This document shows, piece by piece, positions 1 through 5,273 of a stretch of DNA of 6,136 nucleotides. The notes under the pieces were generated by a model, which was not told the origin of the DNA, ran no database searches, and saw only the letters and a list, made by a program, of their open reading frames with translations. This stretch comes from Candidatus Babelota bacterium (GTDB taxonomy: Bacteria; Babelota; Babeliae; Babelales; JAUPTZ01): assembly GCA_030917105.1 (NCBI GenBank), contig JAUPVI010000062.1, forward strand, positions 1-6,136, in the 5' to 3' direction. A program made the translations under genes and the position numbers. Position 1 is the stretch's first letter; every line of letters begins with the position of its first letter.

Positions 1-1
1 T

Positions 2-517
2 TCTATCTCCGAGGAAGCACAAGCATTCTTTTTAAAAAATTTTGAGGAAGGTACAGCGCCTTCATCTTCTTCCTCTGCTGTGCCAATAGAATATTCTCAG
101 GCGTCTGACGGTGAGAGCGATGATGATGAAAAACCTCTTGATAGTGGTTCTTTTCGTGCATCATTGACGCTAGAAAAAGCAAAGCATATTGTGCCGGACA
201 TTACGCCAAATGCAAGTGGCAGGGCTCAAATTAGAAAAGATGAAGATGGGCTTGTGCGGGATCGAGCAAGAAAGCTTAATGAATCGGGTCCAGTAGTTGC
301 TGAGCCTCTAACATTGCCAAACATTGCTTCCGGCGTTGCTCCTGTGCTTTCTCCAGGGGGTTATCCTATCTCTGAGGAAGCACAAGCAGTGCTTTTAGAA
401 AATATTGAGGATGATGCAGTGCCTTCATCTTCTTCCCCTGCTGTGCCAACAGAATATTCCCAAGGGTCTGATGGTGATAAGGCAAAGCATATTGTGTCGG
501 ATATCTCGCCAAACGTA
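2..517 (+). repeat. Tandem in-frame coding repeat, two visible copies, 363-bp offset
   Basis: The segment from 2 to about 232 recurs from about 365 to 517. Both copies encode ISEEAQA, then an acidic stretch, PSSSS, AVP, EYSQ, SDG and finally KAKHIV-D-(I)-PN. The first ~114 bp are about 85% identical by hand count at an offset of 363 bp (121 codons). Copy 2 then lacks 60 bp (20 codons) present in copy 1, and the frame is kept. Copy 1 is cut by the window edge, so further copies may lie upstream. The composition (Glu, Asp, Ser, Pro) suggests a disordered or extended stalk rather than a folded domain. Confidence 0.85.
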
Positions 518-2512
518 AGCAGAAGCCAAGCGGCGGCTGCTGCAAAAACAGGCAAGGCTCGTATTGGCCTTAAGTTGAGTAATACAGGTGCGACCTATCG
601 CTTTACAGGGTTGCAAGGTTTGACTCCTGATCAGCGACATGCAATTTTCACAGCCTTTCCTTCTTCTTACGACAAAGACAACCATGCAGATGGGGTGAAT
701 GTTTTATTAGTGCTTCAAAAGGCGGGGGTTAAGCTTAGTGATACTGCAAGGACTTACTTATTAGATTATAGAAAAGCCCGAGAGGCGCTGTTGCTGCAAA
801 TTAATTCTGCTTCTGGGGACGATGTGGCTAGTGGCGGTGAGCGCTTTGTCTATGGGGTTGGGGTGCGTGAAGGGGTTGTTAATAGTCTGCCGACAGCGGC
901 AGGCGTGGTTGTCGCATCGACGGTTTCGCCAGTAATTGCCCCAGTAGATAATATTATTCTCGGCGATACTAGACGCACTATTTTTGTTGGTACTGTTGGA
1001 AGTGGTGATCGTCTCCGGTTTAATCTAAGGTCTTTGGGACTAGATGATCATCATGCTTTCCGTGAAGCATTGGTAGCGGCTAACCCGTTACGAGTGCTTT
1101 CGGATGCCGGGTTTAAATTAACTAATAAAGCACAAAAGCTTCTAAAAAAAAGAATGCCTGCTCAAGGTTCAGCTTCCAATTCGGATGCTTTGGGCTTCTT
1201 TACTCCGATGCAGCCACAAGCAGGTGCTGCCGTAGTTCTTTCTCAGTTAGGTGTTTCAGAAACTGAAGGTTTGAGTTTGGCGCACGAGTTATTTGATATT
1301 CAGCCAACGGGCGGCGAAATGACGCGGCCATCAGCTGGTGTGCGCTTTTCGAAAGCGCAATATGCGGCATTAGGTGCGCTGTTCAATTATTTAAAAATGG
1401 AGCAAGAGCGTGCTGTGCGCGAGAAAGCTCTTGTTAAAATAGGCCAGGCTCCTGTAGTGGGGCTACCTCCGATTCGGCTAGTAGCGACTGATGGCGGAAC
1501 GTATACCTTGAGAGGCGTAACTCCTCAAGGCACGGAATTTCTTCAGAATGCTCTGCGAGATTTTGGCTTGCTTGAAGAGCAGTCTCGTCAAGCTGCGTTA
1601 GGTGGTTATAAAGGCCAGGGTCCTACGGTTGTTCAGCTACCATTGGCGCTTGAAGATGGTTCTTCTTCTGTACATAGTTCTGCGTTTTATGATCGGCATC
1701 CGACAATAGTTTCTGCCACTGCTCTTGCATCAGGTCGAACGTCCGTTCCTCGCCCGATCGCTGGAACTTTCAGGGAATTTATTTATCCGCAGATGGCTCC
1801 TGAAGAACAAGCGACGGTTAGGGATCATGCTCCACATCTTCTTGCGGTCGATAGTCAAGAATCGGACGAAGACGTCTCTACGGTTGAGCCAACTCAGCCG
1901 GACGTAGCGACCTCCATGCCCACTGAGCAAAAAGGGCCATGGGCGGGAAGCACAATTGATGCTAAGAGTCGCCGACATATGTTTGAAAACCCGTTGCGAA
2001 ACCAGCCAAAAAAGACTTTAGTGGCTGCAGAAAAACCAGTTCAATCAGATTCTCCAACGAATGTAACAGCTTCAGTGCTTGATGGCGTCGTTGCTGGTGG
2101 CGACAAGCCAAATGGCACGACGGCCGATAACGTTGATGTCGCTGCGGCGAATAATAACGTCGTGAATAAGGCCAATGCTAGCAGCAACGCGATACCGGCT
2201 TTAGCCAATGGTGCTACAAGCACACCAGAGCTGGAGAAGAAAGATTATAGCAAATGGGAAGTAGGCGGCGGTGCTGCCGGCTTTGCTCTTGCGGCTGCGC
2301 TCTTCAAGAGTGTGTCGCCAGAAGAACGCGGCGCAGTATTCTCGCGCTTAAAGTCTGGAATAAACTCGAATAGATCGCTGACCAGTAAGCAAAAGTGGGC
2401 AGCCGTGCGTATGCTCAGTGCGGCAGCAGCGGCGGCAGTCGCTACGGTGGCAGCTGGTCATGGTCTTTACGCCATGGCGACGAAAAAGAATGAGGTAGTA
2501 GCGGGCAACTAA
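2..2512 (+). CDS. Large repetitive paralogue of the 2681-5107 gene, with C-terminal hydrophobic hairpin (5' end outside window)
   Basis: The frame is open from the first full codon at 2 to the TAA at 2510-2512, giving 836 visible residues. It has no start codon with a ribosome binding site or signal peptide in the window, so the gene begins upstream. I do not recognise the family. In order: two copies of an acidic, Ser-rich ~121-residue repeat (nt 2-517); two related helical units (590-772 and 1007-1156); further stretches with the same motif at 1346, 1517 and 1793; a PRPIAGTF motif (1748-1771); an acidic linker; a DSPTNVT motif (2045-2065); an Asn-rich linker; and two Ala/Gly-rich hydrophobic segments (2261-2308 and 2411-2479) ending in a short Lys-containing tail. 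The complete paralogue downstream has a signal peptide, so this protein is probably exported too, then membrane-anchored or membrane-inserting at its C terminus. The role is unknown. Confidence is high that it is a real gene, low for function. Confidence 0.9.
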   Translation, partial: SISEEAQAFFLKNFEEGTAPSSSSSAVPIEYSQASDGESDDDEKPLDSGSFRASLTLEKAKHIVPDITPNASGRAQIRKDEDGLVRDRARKLNESGPVVAEPLTLPNIASGVAPVLSPGGYPISEEAQAVLLENIEDDAVPSSSSPAVPTEYSQGSDGDKAKHIVSDISPNVSRSQAAAAAKTGKARIGLKLSNTGATYRFTGLQGLTPDQRHAIFTAFPSSYDKDNHADGVNVLLVLQKAGVKLSDTARTYLLDYRKAREALLLQINSASGDDVASGGERFVYGVGVREGVVNSLPTAAGVVVASTVSPVIAPVDNIILGDTRRTIFVGTVGSGDRLRFNLRSLGLDDHHAFREALVAANPLRVLSDAGFKLTNKAQKLLKKRMPAQGSASNSDALGFFTPMQPQAGAAVVLSQLGVSETEGLSLAHELFDIQPTGGEMTRPSAGVRFSKAQYAALGALFNYLKMEQERAVREKALVKIGQAPVVGLPPIRLVATDGGTYTLRGVTPQGTEFLQNALRDFGLLEEQSRQAALGGYKGQGPTVVQLPLALEDGSSSVHSSAFYDRHPTIVSATALASGRTSVPRPIAGTFREFIYPQMAPEEQATVRDHAPHLLAVDSQESDEDVSTVEPTQPDVATSMPTEQKGPWAGSTIDAKSRRHMFENPLRNQPKKTLVAAEKPVQSDSPTNVTASVLDGVVAGGDKPNGTTADNVDVAAANNNVVNKANASSNAIPALANGATSTPELEKKDYSKWEVGGGAAGFALAAALFKSVSPEERGAVFSRLKSGINSNRSLTSKQKWAAVRMLSAAAAAAVATVAAGHGLYAMATKKNEVVAGN
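590..1156 (+). repeat. Two diverged helical units inside gene 1
   Basis: Unit A (about 590-772) contains GLTPDQRHAIFTAF and, after a loop, VLQKAGVKLSDTARTYLL. Unit B (about 1007-1156) contains LGLDDHHAFREAL and then VLSDAGFKLTNKAQKLL. They share the order: short strand-like segment, Gly/Leu, helix start with Asp or Gln, Ala-Phe, loop, VL-x-x-AG-x-KL-(S/T)-x-x-A-x-x-LL. Similarity is at the protein level only. A Gly/Val-rich stretch separates the units. They look like copies of one small helical domain of no family known to me, related to the repeats in the downstream gene. Confidence 0.6.
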
Positions 2513-2516
2513 TACC
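2036..2516 (+). repeat. 3' paralogous module, copy 1 (partner 4619-5111)
   Basis: This block matches 4619-5111. The offset is 2583 bp at its left end and 2595 bp from 2201 onward, so copy 2 carries a net 12-bp in-frame insertion in the Asn-rich linker. From 2233 to the stop codon there are about 14 differences in 280 bp, and 2340-2470 is identical to 4935-5065 over 131 bp. Identity persists through the stop and the next four bases (TACC), then collapses. It encodes DSPTNVT, the Asn-rich linker, KKDYSKWEVGGG and both hydrophobic segments. Confidence 0.92.
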
Positions 2517-2544
2517 CTTCCAGTTTTTTTGATGCACAAGGTTT

Positions 2545-2584
2545 AAACAGGTCACTTCTGGTAGCGAAAGTGGCCTGTTTTGCT
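2545..2584 (+). terminator. Intrinsic terminator of gene 1
   Basis: A 13-bp stem with one G-T pair is formed by 2545-2557 (AAACAGGTCACTT) and 2568-2580 (AAGTGGCCTGTTT) with a 10-nt loop. The run of T from 2578 to 2581 is followed by a T-rich GCTTTC. It lies 32 nt after the stop codon of gene 1. The T run is short, so termination may be imperfect. Confidence 0.8.
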
Positions 2585-2597
2585 TTCGTAGCTATCA

Positions 2598-2680
2598 TTT
2601 TTTGAAAAATGCTGTAAATTAGCTGTTCAAGTTTGATAGACTCTATTTGTGCTATTGAAATATTTTTTGTGGGGGGCATT
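2598..2680 (+). promoter_or_regulatory. Upstream region of gene 2, sharing blocks with that of gene 3, and G-rich ribosome binding site
   Basis: Blocks shared with the region before gene 3 are T6-G-(A)-AAA at 2598-2607, TGTAAATTAGCTG at 2613-2625, GACTC...TGCTA at 2639-2654, and a TGAAAT hexamer at 2656-2661. A weak sigma70-like pairing is TTGATA (2633-2638) with TGAAAT at a 17-nt spacing, but the same -35 is not seen before gene 3, so I do not call a firm promoter. The run of six G at 2671-2676 ends four bases before the ATG at 2681 and acts as the Shine-Dalgarno. It favours this start over the in-frame ATG at 2633, which has no such tract. Confidence 0.5.
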
Positions 2681-5107
2681 ATGAATCGATTATTTTTATT
2701 TTTATGTATGGCGACGTTTGGTGCGTCGGTAGTTGCAAATGACGTCGATAGCGGAGATGCGTTGTTTTCTGCGAGAAAACGTAGGATTGGTTTCGGCAAA
2801 ATTTATACGCCTCCTGCGAGAAGAGGCGCTGCGGGTACCGTCAGCGAGGCCAAAGCTCCGCTATTTGTGCCGGTTCAGGTGCTAGCTAAACTTAACCAAG
2901 ACCGAAACGCCTCGGCTATTGCCGGACCATCAACGCCGGTTGCTGCGACACCGCCGAGTGCTAGGGGTACTTGGGTTGATAAGACGACGTGGCGCCCTGA
3001 CAAGACACCGCAATCTCCTTCTAACGCCACTGAGCCAGTTCCGGCACCAAGTTTCGATCCTGCTCCTACTTTAGATTTCTCTGGTGCCCAACCTGTGGCC
3101 GACGAGCCGGTAGTTCCGGTGGCTGATGTCACGTCAGAAGAACCGGCACGCTCAGCTGTTGAGCCAAGCATTGAGTCGCCTGTTGATGCGACACTTTCGT
3201 CTTCTGCCCCTACTGCGCCGGTATCAGAAGTATCAAGCCTCAATGTTGCAGACTCTGAGCGAAGAGAAACGAAGTCTGCTTCTGTCTCAACGCCTTTAAG
3301 CCGAATTGTCCATAAGCCAGCTTATGAGGCAATGGAGTCCAGCGTTGATGATCTAGATGAAATACTCTTGGGCGATGATTCTTTTCTGTATAGGACTCCA
3401 ATCTCACCTGCTCCTTCTGTTGCCCCGGTGCCTGAGCCACTGGCTGAAGAAAAAGATGTTATGATTAATAGTTCCGACGACTTTAATAAGCTCTCGGACA
3501 GACAAAAATTGGCGCTAAGCGAAGCTATCGAATCCGTCACTAATAAAAAACTTTCTGATTTCTATGCGAAGATGAGAGCAGAAAGAATTCTCTTCCCGAG
3601 CAATAAGGGTGTTAAAGCGAAAGATCTCAAGAAGTTTTCGGCGCAATTGTTTGCCGTGGGTGCAGTACCTGTTTCTTTCAGATTTGCTGCGTCAATGCCA
3701 TCAATGGATAATGCCGAATCGGCAGAGTTTAAGAGCTCTCATTCGTTTACTCCTGCTCCGGCGGGTGCAGTGCACACTTGGAGCTCTGTTGAATCGTTGC
3801 CAGAGGCAAAACTGAAAGCCGCGCTTAACGGGTATGCACGGAACAAAGATGCAAAGGATTTTGTTCATACCCTGGGCGTTATTGCGCAAAATGAGAAAGC
3901 TATTCTTGCTCCGGCAGAACTACAAAAGTTTGCACACCCAGCAAATATCCAAGGTCTGGCTAATAAGCTTGGGGTTGATCTGGAGTTAGATGTTCCTGCT
4001 GTGCAGGAAAAGGATGGGTTGCTGGCCAAGAATAAGGACATCGCGACAGTTGAATTTGAGGAAAATAGTACCGGAGTATCTTTTGTTTTGGAAGGTCTTA
4101 CCCGGGAACAAAAAACGAAATTTTTAGCAGCTGTTGATCTGTACATTACTAATTTAGATCTCGAAGATTTCTTGGACACGTGTACTCGTGTGGGCGTTGT
4201 TTTTATTGGTGATAAGCAAGAGATTGGGTCGGTACTCCGTAATCCAGGGGCGGCGCAAAATCTTCTCACCGCGGTTCAATCTTTTAAAGTTGATACGTCT
4301 TCGGAGGCTAAAGCAACATTGTCACCAGAGCATTATCCTCGCCCTTTAACAGCAAATACTACTAAAGCCTTTGCATCGGTTGCTATCCCACGTCCAATTC
4401 CTGGAACCTTCAAAGCGCTTACATATTCTCATATGACGCCTGATCAGCGAAAAGAAGTAATAAAAACATCGCCACAGGCTATTTTCTCTGTGAATGATCA
4501 AGAAGCGGAAGACGAAGCGCTTCCATTTCAGCCGGCTGCTGGTTTTGAAGTATTGCCGCCAGTACTGCATGCCACGGAACATTCGGGCAATGCGGACCAA
4601 AATTCTTTTAACGATGAGCTAGTTCAATTAGACTCTCCAACAAACGTAACAGATCTTGCGCTTGATGATGTCACGTCTGGTGGTAATGAGCAAGGTTCCG
4701 CGAAACCTGATGTTGTTATTAATAATGCTGGTGTCACTGCGGTGAATAATAATGTTGTGAATAACGCCAACACTGGCGGTAACACGCCACCGTCCTTAGC
4801 AAACGGTGCTACAAGCACAACGCAGCCGGAGAAGAAAGATTATAGCAAATGGGAAGTAGGCGGCGGGGCTGCGGGCTTTGCCTTTGCGGCTGCGCTCCTC
4901 AAGAGTGTGTCGCCAGAAGAACGGGGCGCAGTACTCTCGCGCTTAAAGTCTGGAATAAACTCGAATAGATCGCTGACCAGTAAGCAAAAGTGGGCAGCCG
5001 TGCGTATGCTCAGTGCGGCAGCAGCGGCGGCAGTCGCTACGGTGGCAGCTGGTCATGGTCTTTACACCATGGCAACAAAAAAGAATGAGGCAGCGGCGGG
5101 TAACTAA
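2681..5107 (+). CDS. Secreted repeat protein with C-terminal hydrophobic hairpin, complete (808 aa)
   Basis: Start at ATG 2681, chosen because it follows a G6 tract and begins a classic signal peptide: MNR, a hydrophobic core, then a likely cut after SVVA (residue 19). Residues 30-48 are basic (ARKRR, ARRG). Residues about 50-230 are Pro/Ala/Ser/Val rich and probably disordered, with two Trp at 98 and 105. Residues about 268-566 hold three diverged ~100-residue repeats starting at Leu271, Leu373 and Leu473. Then follow PRPIPGTF (about 571-578), a fourth motif copy MTPDQRKEV (585), an acidic linker, LDSPTNVT, an Asn-rich linker and two hydrophobic segments (about 726-741 and 776-798) with a short Lys-containing tail. 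No catalytic motif or known family is recognisable. Its only visible relative is the preceding gene, most closely at the 3' end. Flanking terminators on both sides suggest a monocistronic unit. A surface, periplasmic or host-membrane structural role is possible but is inference. Confidence 0.95.
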   Translation: MNRLFLFLCMATFGASVVANDVDSGDALFSARKRRIGFGKIYTPPARRGAAGTVSEAKAPLFVPVQVLAKLNQDRNASAIAGPSTPVAATPPSARGTWVDKTTWRPDKTPQSPSNATEPVPAPSFDPAPTLDFSGAQPVADEPVVPVADVTSEEPARSAVEPSIESPVDATLSSSAPTAPVSEVSSLNVADSERRETKSASVSTPLSRIVHKPAYEAMESSVDDLDEILLGDDSFLYRTPISPAPSVAPVPEPLAEEKDVMINSSDDFNKLSDRQKLALSEAIESVTNKKLSDFYAKMRAERILFPSNKGVKAKDLKKFSAQLFAVGAVPVSFRFAASMPSMDNAESAEFKSSHSFTPAPAGAVHTWSSVESLPEAKLKAALNGYARNKDAKDFVHTLGVIAQNEKAILAPAELQKFAHPANIQGLANKLGVDLELDVPAVQEKDGLLAKNKDIATVEFEENSTGVSFVLEGLTREQKTKFLAAVDLYITNLDLEDFLDTCTRVGVVFIGDKQEIGSVLRNPGAAQNLLTAVQSFKVDTSSEAKATLSPEHYPRPLTANTTKAFASVAIPRPIPGTFKALTYSHMTPDQRKEVIKTSPQAIFSVNDQEAEDEALPFQPAAGFEVLPPVLHATEHSGNADQNSFNDELVQLDSPTNVTDLALDDVTSGGNEQGSAKPDVVINNAGVTAVNNNVVNNANTGGNTPPSLANGATSTTQPEKKDYSKWEVGGGAAGFAFAAALLKSVSPEERGAVLSRLKSGINSNRSLTSKQKWAAVRMLSAAAAAAVATVAAGHGLYTMATKKNEAAAGN
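3482..4378 (+). repeat. Three diverged ~100-residue repeats in gene 2
   Basis: Repeats begin with the motif at Leu271 (LSDRQKLAL), Leu373 (LPEAKLKAAL) and Leu473 (LTREQKTKFL), so spacings are 102 and 100 residues. In each, 21 to 24 residues after the Leu comes an acidic-Phe pair (SDF, KDF, EDF), followed by a hydrophobic helix (YAKM, VHTL, LDTC). The shared pattern is seen directly, but sequence identity between units is low and an alignment program would be needed to set their borders. A fourth, truncated copy of the motif occurs at Met585 (MTPDQR), 112 residues further on. Confidence 0.55.
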
Positions 5108-5111
5108 TACC
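4619..5111 (+). repeat. 3' paralogous module, copy 2 (partner 2036-2516)
   Basis: Downstream copy of the shared 3' coding module. It encodes LDSPTNVT, NNNVVN, LANGATST, KKDYSKWEVGGG and the two Ala/Gly-rich hydrophobic segments. Differences from copy 1 cluster at the left end and in the last ~40 bp, while 4935-5065 has none. Silent sites are as conserved as the others inside that core, which purifying selection on protein alone would not produce. Confidence 0.92.
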
Positions 5112-5137
5112 TCCCGATGTCCTGAGCTATACGATGT

Positions 5138-5174
5138 AACAGGCCTCTCTCATCAATGGGAGAGGCCTGTTTTT
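5138..5174 (+). terminator. Strong intrinsic terminator of gene 2
   Basis: The arms 5138-5149 (AACAGGCCTCTC) and 5160-5171 (GAGAGGCCTGTT) pair perfectly. The stem can extend three more pairs (one T-G) to a TCAA loop at 5153-5156. A run of five T follows at 5170-5174. It lies 30 nt after the stop codon. Its outer stem shares AACAGG/CCTGTT with the terminator of gene 1. Confidence 0.92.
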
Positions 5175-5189
5175 GTTGGTGTGCTAGTG

Positions 5190-5273
5190 TTTTTTGTAAA
5201 TAATGTACAGTAGATGGGGGCGTGAGGCGGACTCCGCCTATGCTAGGTACTTAAATTTTATACGGGGGATTCG
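5190..5273 (+). promoter_or_regulatory. Upstream region of gene 3: shared blocks, small inverted repeat and ribosome binding site
   Basis: It matches the region before gene 2 in blocks: T6-G-T-AAA (5190-5200), TGTACAGTAGATG (5204-5216), GACTC...TGCTA (5230-5245) and TTAAAT (5251-5256). AGGCGG-ACT-CCGCCT (5225-5239) is a perfect 6-bp inverted repeat with a 3-nt centre, not present before gene 2. It could be an operator or a leader hairpin. GGGGGA at 5264-5269 is the Shine-Dalgarno, four bases before the ATG at 5274. No convincing -35/-10 pair is visible. Confidence 0.45.

Noticed and set aside
80..82. GTG at 80 as the start of gene 1
   Set aside because: The frame is open to the left edge, the codons before it match the second tandem repeat copy (ISEEAQA...PSSSS), and there is no Shine-Dalgarno or signal peptide here. 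It is an internal Val codon.
2524..2530. Run of seven T just after gene 1
   Set aside because: No stem precedes it, so it is not a terminator by itself. The real hairpin is at 2545-2580.
2541..2548. GTTTAAAC palindrome
   Set aside because: Single short palindrome overlapping the terminator base, with no second copy near gene 3.
2633..2661. TTGATA-17-TGAAAT as a sigma70 promoter for gene 2
   Set aside because: It scores moderately, but the leader would be very short and the -35 is not conserved before gene 3 although the neighbouring blocks are. I mention it without calling it.
2633..2680. ATG at 2633 as the start of gene 2
   Set aside because: It would put 16 residues ahead of a well-formed signal peptide and has no ribosome binding site. 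The ATG at 2681 follows a G6 tract.
2702..2707. Leu-Cys at residues 8-9 of gene 2 as a lipobox
   Set aside because: The hydrophobic stretch before Cys9 is too short for a lipoprotein signal and the hydrophobic core continues past it. Cleavage after SVVA fits better.
2875..3243. Antisense open frame of 122 codons
   Set aside because: It lies wholly opposite the Pro/Ala-rich part of gene 2, where G+C-rich codons suppress stops on the other strand. It has low-complexity composition and no ribosome binding site.
3865..4269. Antisense open frame of 134 codons
   Set aside because: It is opposite the conserved repeat region of gene 2, has no recognisable domain, and is a shadow of the real frame.
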